Source: Natrononativus amylolyticus (GTDB taxonomy: Archaea; Halobacteriota; Halobacteria; Halobacteriales; Natrialbaceae). From it: a stretch of DNA of 64,000 bases. Below are positions 47,418-56,564 of the stretch, piece by piece. The stretch covers positions 176,955 through 240,954 of the forward strand of contig NZ_CP101460.1 of the NCBI RefSeq assembly GCF_024362525.1. Reading direction: 5' to 3'. The notes beneath the pieces are model-generated. The model was not told the origin of the DNA. It was given only the letters and a program-made list of their open reading frames with translations, and did not search any database. Within the stretch, counting starts at the first letter, position 1. The number at the start of each line of letters is the position of its first letter. The position numbers and the translations under genes are program-made.

Positions 47418-47722
47418 ATACTGCCGAGAGGATTGCGAACAGCGAGGTTTGTTATACGGCTCCTACCCGCCGGCGTCGGCGCTGTTGGCCGTTCGCCCCG
47501 GGGAGTGTCCCTCGAGACTCGGCGTGTGCCCGCTCGCGGGGGCAGATCGCAGACCCCGGTCCGTCGCCGGCGGACCGCAGCGCCTTGGCCCCGTTGTGAT
47601 CCCCCGTTCGTGGACTTCCAACGGGTCTTCGAGACCGCTCTCGCCGGCGGTAGGCGGTGCCATCCGGGTCGCTACGGCCTGCATAGCAAACAGCGCTCGC
47701 GGACACTCACGCCACAGACGAC
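47418..47722. promoter_or_regulatory. Divergent promoter region
   Basis: ATAACAAACC on the minus strand (47446-47455) serves the leftward membrane-protein unit. ATAGCAAA (47683-47690) ends 33 nt before the rightward ATG 47723. The 15-mer CGGCGGTAGGCGGTG at 47645-47659 recurs at 28241. Confidence 0.55.
47645..47659. repeat. 15-bp sequence shared with 28241-28255
   Basis: CGGCGGTAGGCGGTG is identical to the copy in the promoter region at 28.2 kb. Confidence 0.4.
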
Positions 47723-49039
47723 ATGTCCTCGATCACAATCGACCCTCCGGTTACGGAGGGAACCACGCTTCGTTGCGCCGTCCGATCGACGCCCGACCTC
47801 GAGCGGTTCGTCGGCGACGAGTTCATCGCCGACTACGACGTTCCGATCGACGACGTTCCCGACGGCGTGCTCTCGATACCGGTTCTCGCGCAGGTCTGTC
47901 CGGTCGCCTGGGCAAACGGCGCCGACGTCTACGTCGACTCGGTCGACGCCACGTTCGCGCGCGCACTCGAGGACGTGAAGGCCTCGCTGCTCTCGATGTA
48001 CGACTTCCTCGAGGGCGGCACCCTGTACAGCCGCCGGACGCCCGACCTCGCGGGGGCGGTCGGCCGCCCGGATGCGGGCGGAACGGACAGCGCCCTGCTG
48101 TTCACCGGCGGAGTCGACTCGACGTGCTCGTACGTCGCCCACCGCGAGACAGAGCCGATGCTGGTCAGCATCCGCGGCTGGACGATCACGCCCGAGCCCT
48201 ACGACGACGAGAAGTGGGGGGACCTCAGAACGCGAGTGTCGACGTTCGCCGACGAGCGCGGCCTCGAGACGGCGTTTCTCGAATCGAATATGCTCTCGTT
48301 TCTCGACCACCCGATGTTGCTGGCTCACTACAGCCGGTACGTCGACGGCGGCTGGTACAGCTCCGTCGGCCACGGACTCGGGCTGCTCGGCCTCTGTGCG
48401 CCGTTGACGTACGTCCGCGGGATCGACGACCTCTACGTTGCCGCGACCCACTGGGAGGGGATCGACCTCGAGTGGGGCTCGCGGCCCGACATCGACGACT
48501 TCGTCCGCTGGGGGTCGACCCGGTGTCACCACGACGCCTACGAACTCACTCGCCAGGAGCGCATCGACCTGATCGCCGACTACGTCCGCGAGGAGGCGCC
48601 GAACCTCCAGTTACAGACGTGTAACGCCCGGATGGACGGCAACTGCGGCGTCTGCGAGAAGTGTTATCGGACCGCCGTCGGACTGCGCTTGGCCGGCCTC
48701 GAGCCGCCGGCACACGGCTACCCGTTCACCGACGAGGACTACCACGACCTCCGTCAGTCGTTCGAGCGGGGTCGGTGGGTCCTCGGCTACGACGAACTCT
48801 ACATGTGGGAGGACATCCGCGAGCGCGTCGCCGAGACCGAGCCGCAGTCGCCCGCCGAACGGACGTTCTTCGCGTGGCTCGAGACGGCCGACCTCGAGGA
48901 CCTCGTCGACGGTTCGGGCCCGCCGCTCTCTCATCGGGTGCTCCGGACGGGGGCGCGACACACGCCGAACGCGGTGTACAACACGCTGTACCCCGCGTGG
49001 GCGCGCACGAAGTCGGAACTCAAGCGCGTCCGTCAGTGA
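47723..49039 (+). CDS. PP-loop ATP pyrophosphatase-like enzyme with Cys cluster
   Basis: The 438-aa protein has the PP-loop FTGGVDSTCS (about residues 127-136), the nucleotide-binding site of ExsB/QueC, asparagine-synthase-like and sugar-amidotransferase enzymes. It also has TCNARMDGNCGVCEKCYRT, a four-Cys zinc-type cluster. The N-terminal 120 residues are a separate region of unknown fold. Enzymes of this group activate a carbonyl by adenylation for attack by ammonia or another nucleophile. In this setting it could amidate a sugar carboxylate, as WbpG/PseA-type proteins do, but the Cys motif also recalls QueC. Substrate unknown. Confidence 0.7.
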   Translation: MSSITIDPPVTEGTTLRCAVRSTPDLERFVGDEFIADYDVPIDDVPDGVLSIPVLAQVCPVAWANGADVYVDSVDATFARALEDVKASLLSMYDFLEGGTLYSRRTPDLAGAVGRPDAGGTDSALLFTGGVDSTCSYVAHRETEPMLVSIRGWTITPEPYDDEKWGDLRTRVSTFADERGLETAFLESNMLSFLDHPMLLAHYSRYVDGGWYSSVGHGLGLLGLCAPLTYVRGIDDLYVAATHWEGIDLEWGSRPDIDDFVRWGSTRCHHDAYELTRQERIDLIADYVREEAPNLQLQTCNARMDGNCGVCEKCYRTAVGLRLAGLEPPAHGYPFTDEDYHDLRQSFERGRWVLGYDELYMWEDIRERVAETEPQSPAERTFFAWLETADLEDLVDGSGPPLSHRVLRTGARHTPNAVYNTLYPAWARTKSELKRVRQ

Positions 49040-49049
49040 CCGCCGGCCG

Positions 49050-49502
49050 TTACTCCATCGTGACGACGACCCGTCCGTCGAAGTTGAGGAGAACGGACTG
49101 GGCGGTGTCGCCGAACAGCGCCTTTCCGGTGGGACTCCGGCGTTTCCCGACCAGGAACACGTAGTCACAGCCCGCGTCCTCCGCGGTGTCGACGATCGCG
49201 TCGGCCCGCTCCCCCTCGTCCTCGACGAGCAGCCCGCGCGTTTCGTACTCGACGTCGGGGAGGTGCTGGTTCGCCGCCCGCTCGGCGGCGGCCGCGGTGA
49301 GGTGTTCCGGCTCCTTGTTGTACGTCGTCCGCTCGATACTCTCGATCTGCGACAGTGCCTCGAGCTCGTCGTCGTAGCCGTCCTGTGTCATCACGGAGAG
49401 GACGACGACAGACGCACCGACGCCCGCCGCCAGTTCGCCCGCCTCTCGGAGCAGGTCCCCGTTCGATTCCGTTCCGTCGACGACCGCGAGTGCACGATCC
49501 AT
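49050..49502 (-). CDS. Universal stress protein (UspA family)
   Basis: The 150-aa protein begins MDRALAVVDGTESNGDLLRE and has the Usp alpha/beta fold with the C-terminal nucleotide-loop variant DYVFLVGKRRSPTGKALFGD followed by VLLNFDGRVVVTME. The usual G-2x-G-9x-GS/T loop is changed to GKRRSPTGKALFGDTA, so ATP binding is uncertain. Start ATG 49502 is about 23 nt from TATAAAAT. Divergent from the tandem Usp gene. Confidence 0.85.
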   Translation of the reverse strand: MDRALAVVDGTESNGDLLREAGELAAGVGASVVVLSVMTQDGYDDELEALSQIESIERTTYNKEPEHLTAAAAERAANQHLPDVEYETRGLLVEDEGERADAIVDTAEDAGCDYVFLVGKRRSPTGKALFGDTAQSVLLNFDGRVVVTME

Positions 49503-49599
49503 ATGCGTTCTGCTCGACAAATGGGTATAAAATCATCGACGACTGTTCGGTCCCCCTACCCGTGTCACCTACTTGCTTCTCGAGGCCGTACGTGTCGCG

Positions 49600-50442
49600 A
49601 TGTACGCGAACATACTCGTTGCGACCGACGGGAGCGAACTCGCGACGATCGCGTGCCGACAGGGGCTCTCCCTCGCCGAGGCGCTCGGCTCGCGCGTGCA
49701 CGCTCTCTACGCGGCCGACGTTCCTTCGGACGTCTCCTGGCAGCTCGTCGACGAGGACTGGCGGTCTACCGGCCAGTCGATCGTCTCGCCGCTGGCCGAG
49801 GAGGCCTCCGACCGCGGCCTCGAGGTCGAAGCGAGCGTTCGGGGCGGCGCGCCCAGACGGGAGATCATCGACTACGCCGCGGAACACGAGATCGACCTCG
49901 TCGTCTGTGGCACCCACGGTCGGACGGGGCTCAGGCGGTTGATCGCGGGCAGCGTCGCGAGCGGCGTCGTCCGCGACTCGCCGGCGCCGGTGCTGACCGT
50001 CAGCGCGCACGTCGGCACCGTCGTCGATCCGATCGAGACGATCCTGATCGCGACCGACGGCCGTCCGGGCGTCGAGTCCGCGGTCGAGCAGGGGCTCTCG
50101 CTGGCGGCGGCGCTCGAGGCGCACCTTCACGTCCTGTCGGTCGTCGACGACACCCAGTCGCAGCTATCGGTCGTGCTCGAGGCGTTCGAAGAGCAGGCGA
50201 CGGAGGCGGTGAGCACCGTCGAGCACCGGGCGGCCCGGCGCGACGTTTCGACGACCCGATCGATCGAACACGGCGTGCCCCACGAGGCGATCACCGGCTA
50301 CGCCGAGGGCCACGACGTCGACCTCGTGGTGATGGGAACCGAGAGCCGCACCGGGCTCGACCGGTTCGCCTTCGGCAGCTGCTCACAGCGCGTCGTCGGG
50401 ACGGCGCCGGTGCCGGTGGTGACGGCGCGGACGCTCGAGTGA
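49600..50442 (+). CDS. Tandem universal stress protein
   Basis: The 280-aa protein consists of two Usp domains: residues 1-140 (MYANILVATDGSELATIACR; CGTHGRTGLRRLIAGSVAS) and 145-280 (IETILIATDGRPGVESAVEQ; VMGTESRTGLDRFAFGSCSQ). Both keep the GT-G-R-GL-R----GS nucleotide loop or a close variant. Such proteins respond to stress and often bind ATP. The start follows the family pattern MYANILVATDGS. The gene ends 20 bp before the convergent AlkP-family gene. Confidence 0.88.
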   Translation: MYANILVATDGSELATIACRQGLSLAEALGSRVHALYAADVPSDVSWQLVDEDWRSTGQSIVSPLAEEASDRGLEVEASVRGGAPRREIIDYAAEHEIDLVVCGTHGRTGLRRLIAGSVASGVVRDSPAPVLTVSAHVGTVVDPIETILIATDGRPGVESAVEQGLSLAAALEAHLHVLSVVDDTQSQLSVVLEAFEEQATEAVSTVEHRAARRDVSTTRSIEHGVPHEAITGYAEGHDVDLVVMGTESRTGLDRFAFGSCSQRVVGTAPVPVVTARTLE

Positions 50443-50462
50443 GCCACGGGCGCGGAAAAAAG

Positions 50463-52049
50463 TTACTCCATGTAGCCGAGTCCCTTCAGCCGGTCTTCGA
50501 CCTCGGTGAAGTCGTCGTCGACGGCCTCGGACTCGCGCTCGCGGGTGACGTCGGCTCGCTCGACTTTGGTTCTCGCCGGGGCGGCGTCGGTCCGGAACGC
50601 GTCGAACAGGACGCGACCGTCGACGTTCGAGGGGACGGCCGCGCCGATCCCGTGGAGCAGCGTCGGCGCGACGTCGACGACGCGCGCGCCCCGAAGGCGC
50701 GCTCCCGGCTCGATCGAGGGGCCGCGACAGAGGACGATTCCCTCCGAGCGGTGGCTCGCGGCGTAGGAGCCGGTGTCGCCGAACGGCTCGTCGGTGATCG
50801 CGTTGCGAGACTCGTAGACTCCCCGGCCGTTGACGACCAGATCGGGCGAGTCGTCGTCGGTCGGAAACAGGTCGTCCCCGTCGAAGACGTTGAGGACCCG
50901 TTCGCCCTGGTCGTCGGTGATCGACTCGAACAGCGCCGCGAGTTCTGCTTTGAGTTCGGGGACCTGACTCCGCGGGACGATCCCCTTCTCGAAGCGCTCC
51001 GTGTCGTTGATGTAGCAGTTGCCGGCGTCGTGGACGAACGCGACGGTCCGCTCGTAGTCGACGTCGTAGAGGGCGTGTTCGCCCGGAATCTGCGTTGCGA
51101 CGGAGTCGACGAGCGTCCGCGGCAGCGCAGACACCAGTAGCTCCTCCGTAATGCCGACTCGATTGAGCGCGCTGGTTACGCGGTCCCGCGAGATACCCAG
51201 GCTCGCGAGCGCCCCGCGGGTGCCGTCGTCCTCGCGCTCGACCAGGTACCCCTCGCGCTCGAGGAAGTGATTGACGTAGACGAGGTGCTCGATCGGGCCG
51301 AAGCCGTGGTCGGAGACGACGTAGAGGTCGGCGTCGCGCTCGTCGGTGTAGGCCATCACTTCGCCGAGGATCTCGTCGAGGCGCTTGTAGTGTTCGAGCA
51401 GGCGATCCATCTCCCAGACGAGGTGCTGGAACCGGTCGGGGGCGGTGAAGACGAAGAAAAACAGCTGCCAGTCGTCCTGTTCCATGAGCAGACGCATCAG
51501 TTCGCGCCGGTTCGTCAGCATCTCGTCGACGGCGACGGTGAACTCCTCGAGGCGGTCGGCGTACTCGGGGTAGTTGAGGCTGATCTGGTAGTCCGGGATG
51601 CGGTCGGCGATTTCGTCGGCGAACTCCGGGGGGTGGGTGAACTCCTGTTCGGTCGAGGGCGTCATCATCCCGGTGACGAGCGTCCCGTCGATCTCCGTCG
51701 CCGGATACGTCATCGGGACGTTGCCGACCAGCGACGGCGAGAGCTGCTCCCACAGCGCCGGCTGTTTGAGATCCTGGCTCGTGTACATCCGGTGTGAGTA
51801 TTCCGAGGAGAGGTTCTGGAAGCCGTAGATACCGTGTTTGTCCGGCCAGACGCCGGTCGCGATCGACGGCCACGCCAGCGGCGTCGTCGCGGGTCGAGTG
51901 CTCTCGAGCGTGCCGGCGGCTCCTTCCTCGCGCATCGCGGCGAAGTTGGGGAGCTCCCCCTCGTCTGTCCATCGCTCGATAAGACACCACGGGACGCCGT
52001 CGAGTCCGAGTACAAACGCGCGCTCGGACGTATGGATAGATCCGCTCAT
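50463..52049 (-). CDS. AlkP-superfamily phosphohydrolase/phosphodiesterase
   Basis: The 528-aa product carries AFVLGLDGVPWCL (metal Asp), the nucleophile region TTPLAWPSIATGVWPDKHGI, and YVVSDHGFGPIEHLVYVN (second metal site). It ends TEVEDRLKGLGYME, like DRLSDLGYL in the paralogue at 26576. No export signal. Likely hydrolyses or transfers a phosphate or phosphodiester on a nucleotide-sugar or lipid-linked intermediate; substrate unknown. ATG 52049 lies 58 nt from the promoter ATAACAAAGCCC, leaving a leader with a small hairpin (AGGCG...CGCCT) and a start-stop ATGTAA. Confidence 0.8.
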   Translation of the reverse strand: MSGSIHTSERAFVLGLDGVPWCLIERWTDEGELPNFAAMREEGAAGTLESTRPATTPLAWPSIATGVWPDKHGIYGFQNLSSEYSHRMYTSQDLKQPALWEQLSPSLVGNVPMTYPATEIDGTLVTGMMTPSTEQEFTHPPEFADEIADRIPDYQISLNYPEYADRLEEFTVAVDEMLTNRRELMRLLMEQDDWQLFFFVFTAPDRFQHLVWEMDRLLEHYKRLDEILGEVMAYTDERDADLYVVSDHGFGPIEHLVYVNHFLEREGYLVEREDDGTRGALASLGISRDRVTSALNRVGITEELLVSALPRTLVDSVATQIPGEHALYDVDYERTVAFVHDAGNCYINDTERFEKGIVPRSQVPELKAELAALFESITDDQGERVLNVFDGDDLFPTDDDSPDLVVNGRGVYESRNAITDEPFGDTGSYAASHRSEGIVLCRGPSIEPGARLRGARVVDVAPTLLHGIGAAVPSNVDGRVLFDAFRTDAAPARTKVERADVTRERESEAVDDDFTEVEDRLKGLGYME

Positions 52050-52102
52050 GAGTTTACATTCGAGGCGCTTGAACGCCTGCTGTCGTGGTGGTGGCGAGAT
52101 GT

Positions 52103-52114
52103 GGGCTTTGTTAT
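52103..52114 (-). promoter_or_regulatory. Promoter element ATAACAAAGCCC
   Basis: Third exact copy of the 12-mer. Unlike most here, it implies a 5' leader of about 30 nt before ATG 52049. Confidence 0.6.
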
Positions 52115-52240
52115 ACGGAGGTTGCACGGCCGCAACGATTCGAAACCCGTGACAATCGGGCGCACGTGCGGGTCCGGCCGACCCGCCGCCGTTCGCAGGT
52201 CTTCTCGCCGTGTCACGCCACGACACGGTCAGGCGACCCA

Positions 52241-52248
52241 TAACAAAA
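52241..52248 (+). promoter_or_regulatory. TATA box ATAACAAA of the deacetylase gene
   Basis: ATAACAAAACC on the plus strand ends 25 nt before ATG 52273 (an 11-codon ORF, MVHVVCGGSDG, whose TAG at 52306-52308 overlaps the true start) and 32 nt before ATG 52280, in frame with the deacetylase. Confidence 0.55.
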
Positions 52249-52300
52249 CCAGTTCCGAGACACCGTCACGATATGGTACATGTGGTGTGTGGTGGGAGCG

Positions 52301-53236
52301 ATGGGTAGCGTCGTCATCTCGCTCGACGCCGAACTCGGCTGGGGGTTTCACGACCTCGAGTCCCCGCCCGAGGAGCGCGTCGAGAGCGGTCGCCGCGGCT
52401 GGGAGACGCTCCTCTGTCTCTTCGAGGAGTTCGACGTCCGGGCCACCTGGGCCGTCGTCGGCCACCTCATGCTCGAGGAGTGCGACGGCCGTCACGCCGA
52501 CCACCCCGCCCCCGAGGGCTGGTTCGAACGCGAGCGGACGACGTGGGCCGACCGTCCCGACCTTCGATTCGGCCCCGACCTCGTCAGGGGGATCGTCGAC
52601 TCCGACGTCGACCACGAACTCGCCAGCCACTCGTTTTCGCACGTGCTCTTCGGTCAGTCCGAGACCACTCCGGAGCTCGCTCGAGCGGAGCTCGAGCGCT
52701 GTTTCGCGCTCGCCGCCGACTGGGATCTCCGCCTCGAGTCGTTCGTCTTCCCGCGAAACGACGTCGGCCACCTGTCGGCGCTGGCCGACCTGGGGTTTCG
52801 GGCCTACCGCGGGCGGTCGCCGACGCCCGACGGCTTCCGCGGCGTGCTCGAGACGACGTTCACGAGCCGCTCGCTGCTCGTCGAGCCGGTCGTCGACGAG
52901 CACGGTCTGGTGAACGTACCGGCGTCGCTGTTCCTGTTCGGGTTCGAGGGGCCCGCGCGGTCGGTCGCCGAATCGGTGTGGGACGACCCGATGGTCGCGC
53001 TGGCTCGCCGCGGGATCGACCGCGCCGCACGCGAAGACGGGGTCTTCCACGTCTGGCTGCATCCGAACAACCTCCGAAACGAGCGCGACGACGACCGGAT
53101 GCGCGCGATCCTGCGGTACCTCGACCGCCAGCGGGCCGAGACGGGGCTCACCGTCGAGACGATGGCCGACGTCGCCGGTCGTCTGACCTCGACGCCCGCA
53201 GCCCTCGACGAGAGCCCGCTCATCAGGCAGCGCTGA
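52301..53236 (+). CDS. Polysaccharide deacetylase family protein (NodB-like)
   Basis: The 311-aa protein begins MGSVVISLDAELGWGF with the metal/catalytic Asp region. It has VRATWAVVGHLMLEEC and DHELASHSFSHVLFG, the H-x3-H metal-binding motif of NodB deacetylases, and FVFPRNDVGHL in place of the usual 'FRPPYG'. It likely removes N- or O-acetyl groups from a glycan or lipid-linked sugar; it has no signal peptide, so it may act inside. ATG 52301 has GGGAG 4 nt upstream; ATG 52280 is an in-frame alternative adding seven residues. Confidence 0.82.
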   Translation: MGSVVISLDAELGWGFHDLESPPEERVESGRRGWETLLCLFEEFDVRATWAVVGHLMLEECDGRHADHPAPEGWFERERTTWADRPDLRFGPDLVRGIVDSDVDHELASHSFSHVLFGQSETTPELARAELERCFALAADWDLRLESFVFPRNDVGHLSALADLGFRAYRGRSPTPDGFRGVLETTFTSRSLLVEPVVDEHGLVNVPASLFLFGFEGPARSVAESVWDDPMVALARRGIDRAAREDGVFHVWLHPNNLRNERDDDRMRAILRYLDRQRAETGLTVETMADVAGRLTSTPAALDESPLIRQR

Positions 53237-53383
53237 CTCGAGCAGGCGCTGCCTACGGAGCCGTCGCTCGCGTGTAGGCGGTAACTACAACCCCCAGTCG
53301 CTGGTCGACTCTTCTGCACCCGGTTTTCCACCGACGGTAACTGACACGGCGCGCGGTCAGCCGCAGCCGACCCGACTCGGCGC

Positions 53384-54343
53384 TCAGTGACTGGGTGAAA
53401 CCGACCGTTTCGGCCTCGCCTCCACCCGGGCGGCCCGCCGGTACACCTCGAGCATCGCGTCGGCCGTCGCGTCGATGCTGACCTCCCGGGCGGCCTCGCG
53501 GCCGTTGGATCGCCGCCCCATCTCCAGAACGTTGACGAGTCCGTCGACCAGCTCTTCGTCCGTCCGCCCTACCGTCGACGGTTCGACGCCCGCCAGCCGC
53601 TCGCGGACGTCCCCGACGTCGGTCGCGACCACCGGGAGGTTGCAGGCGAGGGCCTCCTTCACCGAGTTGGGCGACCCCTCGGTGTGGGAGGTGAGCAACA
53701 GGGCGTCGGCCGCGTTCATGTAGTCGGCGACGGTCCCGTGGTCGACGCCGGAGATCGTCTGGAGGGTGACCGGTTTCTCGAGGAGTCCGTCCGCGACGTC
53801 GACCACTCGACGCGCCCGCGGGTAGTTCTTCACTTCTCTGCCGGGCGCATACGGAAACAGGACGTGGTAGTCGTCGTCGGTCCAGCCGACCGCCTCGCGA
53901 GCCTGTGACTGTGGCTGTGGCGAGAACCGCTCGAGGTCGACCCCGTCGGGGATCACCTCACAGTCGTGTCCGAGGAGTCGGCGCATCTCCTCGGACATGA
54001 CGACGACCTCGTCGCACAGCGGCGCACAGACCCGGCTCACGCGCTCGACGGGTCCGTGAACGTCCGATCCCCACAGGGAGAGCACGACCGGCGTCCTCAC
54101 CTGAGCCAGCGCCATCGGCGCCGTCAGCCCGTAGTGGGCGTGGATCAGGTCGTAGCCGTTGCGCGCCTCGCGCAGGACGTCCGGGAAGAACCGGAGGTAG
54201 TCCGACGCCGTCCGCGAGGTGTCGGCGTCGACCTCCCCCGCGACCGACAGCGTCGAAAACGTGACGCCGCGGCGCTCGAGGGCGGCCATCTGCTGTGTCA
54301 TAAACGGCGCATCGGCGTTCGTCGTGAGGGTGAGAACGTGCAT
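53384..54343 (-). CDS. Glycosyltransferase family 4 (GT-B fold)
   Basis: The 319-aa enzyme is a paralogue of 4008-4970: GYDLIHAHYGLTAPMALAQ and VVLSLWGSDVHGPVERVSR in the acceptor half, LFPYAPGREVKNYPRARRVV at the hinge, and the donor-binding E-x7-E EGSPNSVKEALACNLPVVAT. It transfers a sugar from a nucleotide donor; specificity unknown. ATG 54343 lies 37 nt from TTAACAAAGC (minus strand). Monocistronic. Confidence 0.85.
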   Translation of the reverse strand: MHVLTLTTNADAPFMTQQMAALERRGVTFSTLSVAGEVDADTSRTASDYLRFFPDVLREARNGYDLIHAHYGLTAPMALAQVRTPVVLSLWGSDVHGPVERVSRVCAPLCDEVVVMSEEMRRLLGHDCEVIPDGVDLERFSPQPQSQAREAVGWTDDDYHVLFPYAPGREVKNYPRARRVVDVADGLLEKPVTLQTISGVDHGTVADYMNAADALLLTSHTEGSPNSVKEALACNLPVVATDVGDVRERLAGVEPSTVGRTDEELVDGLVNVLEMGRRSNGREAAREVSIDATADAMLEVYRRAARVEARPKRSVSPSH

Positions 54344-54556
54344 CGCTCGGCCTTGCGTGCAGTGGCGCCCGCCCGCCGCTTTGTTAACCGTCCCGTTCCG
54401 GCCGATACCGACCCGGAAACACGATGAGTGGGGTTCCGTCGTCGTTCTCGACGGACGAACACTCGGCAAACGGCGAGGTTCTTACATTCCAATAGTACAT
54501 TACCTCCGCAAAAACACTTATCAAACGCACGCAGCTACAAGTAACCGTTCACTTCT

Positions 54557-54763
54557 ATGGGTATCTCCGACCTCCTCTCTGGTCTGTGGCACGAGGACGA
54601 GACGGCCACGGAGCGGTCCGAGTCGGCGACACAACGGCGGCCGCCACAGTCGGCCGACACCGTCGTCTACGAGTGTCGATACTGCGGAACGACGGTCTCC
54701 GGGACGACGGTCCGGTGTCCGACCTGCGAGTCGGACGAGATCGCAACGTATCCGATCGAGTGA
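54557..54763 (+). CDS. 68-aa zinc-ribbon protein
   Basis: The protein has an N-terminal helix (MGISDLLSGLWHEDE), a variable linker, and a zinc ribbon YECRYCGTTVSG...RCPTCESDEI with two CxxC pairs. Similar small ribbons are widespread in haloarchaea without assigned function. A TTATCAAA element (54519-54526) lies about 31 nt before the ATG. Confidence 0.75.
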   Translation: MGISDLLSGLWHEDETATERSESATQRRPPQSADTVVYECRYCGTTVSGTTVRCPTCESDEIATYPIE

Positions 54764-54877
54764 CGGGCACCGGCTCGCCGTCGACCGCTGCTGGTAGCGA
54801 TCCACCGTCAGCGCCGCGTCGGTTCACTCGCCACCGAGGGCAAAGAGCTAATACGCCGGCATTCGGGGTTTTGGGTG

Positions 54878-55108
54878 ATGAACCTCGGCCGCGTCCTCGA
54901 ACTTCTCGTCGCCGCGATCGCGGTCGCGGTGGCGCTGTCGGTCGCGCCGACTAACCCGCTCGCGGCCGCCTGTCTGTTTCAGTTTTCGATTCTCACGGTG
55001 CTCGAACACGACTCGGAACGGTTTCGTTCGATCGTCGACGGCTACGGGAGGGAGCTGTCGGCCGTCAAACTCGCGTTGCTCCTCGTCGCGCTCGTGCTCC
55101 TCCGCTGA
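54878..55108 (+). CDS. 76-aa two-helix membrane protein
   Basis: MNLGRVLELLVAAIAVAVAL forms the first membrane segment, and VKLALLLVALVLLR the last. Between them is FQFSILTVLEHDSERFRSIV. A TAATA element lies about 26 nt before ATG 54878. No family recognised. Its end is two bases from the end of the convergent dehydrogenase gene. Confidence 0.6.
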   Translation: MNLGRVLELLVAAIAVAVALSVAPTNPLAAACLFQFSILTVLEHDSERFRSIVDGYGRELSAVKLALLLVALVLLR

Positions 55109-55109
55109 A

Positions 55110-56564
55110 TCACTCGCGGGCGACGTCGCCGCCGTCGGGTCTGCTCGGCCGGGTCTGGAGGCCGTAGTCGGTGGCCGCGGTCACTCGCTCGAGTCGGGTG
55201 GGCCGGTCGTTCTGGGATCCGCCGAGCGTGTACGTGCGGTGGTGGCTGTCCTCGAGGTCGAGGGCGTCCCTGCCGTCGACGACGACGAGCTGTTCGAGTG
55301 CGTCCCAGTCGATCCGCTCGAACTCCTCGTGGGGGGTGACCAGCACCGCGGCGTCGAGGGGCCGCGAGGCGAGTTCGTCGATCTCGAGGGCGTGTGCGCC
55401 GTACGCTTCGGGGTCGACGAGCGGGTCGACGCCGTAGACGGTCGCGCCCAGCTCGCGAAGGCGGGAGACGACCTGTAAGGCGGGGGCGGCGCGGGTCTCT
55501 GCGACGCCCGGTCGGTACGTGAACCCGCAGACGAGCACCGAGGCGTCCTCGATGTCGACGCCGCCGCTCGCGAGTTCGCACACGAGTCGCGAGACGGTGA
55601 AGCCGGGCATCCCCTCGTTGATCGTCCGGGCGGTCCGGGTGAGACACATCGGATCGGCGGTCTGGGACAGCAGGAAGTGCGGGTAGTTCGGGATGCAGTG
55701 GCCGCCGACGCCCGGTCCCGGATCGTGGAGGTGACACATCGGCAGGTCGTTCGCCGTCGCGATGGCTTCCCGGACCGAGATGCCGAGTTCGTCGGTTATC
55801 CGGGCGAGTTCGTTCGCCAGGGCGATGTTGACGTCCCGGTAGACGCCCTCGAACACCTTGACCGCCTCGGCGGTGGTCGCGTCGGAGACGACGTGGACAT
55901 CGTTGCTCGAGAGCTCGCCGTAGACGAGCGCCGCCGCGCGGGTGCTCTCCTCGTCGACGCCGCCGACGACCTTTGGGTACTCGCCGCGAATGTCCCGCAG
56001 CGCCGTCCCCGAGGCCGTCCGCTCGGGACAGAACGCGACGCCGAACTCGCCGGGCTCGAGGCCGCTTTTCGCCGCGAGGTGCGGTTTGATGACGTCCCGG
56101 CAGGTACCCGGCGGCAGCGTCGACTCGGCGATCACCAGGTCGCCGGGCGCGAGGCCGACGGCGATGTCGTCGACGACGGCTTCGATCGTCGAGAGGTCGG
56201 GCTCGTAGTCGTCGTCGACCAGCGTCGGCACGATGATGACGTGGACGCGCGCGTCGGCCGCGGCGGCCGCGCCGTCGGTCGTCGCCCGCAATCGATCGCG
56301 GCGAACCTGCTCGGCGATCAGCTCGGACAGTCCGGGTTCGCCGGCGATGTGGCTCTCGCCGGTTTCGATCGCCCCGACGACTGCGGGATCGATGTCGACC
56401 CCGGTGACGTCGCCGGTCACCTCGGCGTAGACGCCCGCGAGGGGCAGCCCCATCTTCCCGAGCCCGTAGACGGCGACCGGGATCGAGCCGTCGACCAGCG
56501 CCGCTCGCTGTCGCTCGGCCGGCGCACTCGAGCCGTACAGTCGGTCGACCTGGCCCCGGCTCAT
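55110..56564 (-). CDS. Nucleotide-sugar 6-dehydrogenase (WbpA/WecC-like)
   Basis: The 484-aa protein has the NAD site PVAVYGLGKMGLPLAGVYA, the conserved Lys in TTAEAVKVFEGVYRDVNIAL, and the catalytic Cys in PGPGVGGHCIPNYPHFLLSQ. It oxidises C6 of a UDP-N-acetylhexosamine to the uronic acid. It is the last gene of the four-gene operon from 59.2 kb, whose content (acyltransferase, aminotransferase, 3-dehydrogenase, 6-dehydrogenase) equals WbpD-E-B-A of the UDP-GlcNAc(3NAc)A pathway. ATG 56564 overlaps the oxidoreductase stop. The C-terminus is about 35 residues longer than usual (THRTYTLGGSQNDRPTR onward). Confidence 0.88.
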   Translation of the reverse strand: MSRGQVDRLYGSSAPAERQRAALVDGSIPVAVYGLGKMGLPLAGVYAEVTGDVTGVDIDPAVVGAIETGESHIAGEPGLSELIAEQVRRDRLRATTDGAAAAADARVHVIIVPTLVDDDYEPDLSTIEAVVDDIAVGLAPGDLVIAESTLPPGTCRDVIKPHLAAKSGLEPGEFGVAFCPERTASGTALRDIRGEYPKVVGGVDEESTRAAALVYGELSSNDVHVVSDATTAEAVKVFEGVYRDVNIALANELARITDELGISVREAIATANDLPMCHLHDPGPGVGGHCIPNYPHFLLSQTADPMCLTRTARTINEGMPGFTVSRLVCELASGGVDIEDASVLVCGFTYRPGVAETRAAPALQVVSRLRELGATVYGVDPLVDPEAYGAHALEIDELASRPLDAAVLVTPHEEFERIDWDALEQLVVVDGRDALDLEDSHHRTYTLGGSQNDRPTRLERVTAATDYGLQTRPSRPDGGDVARE

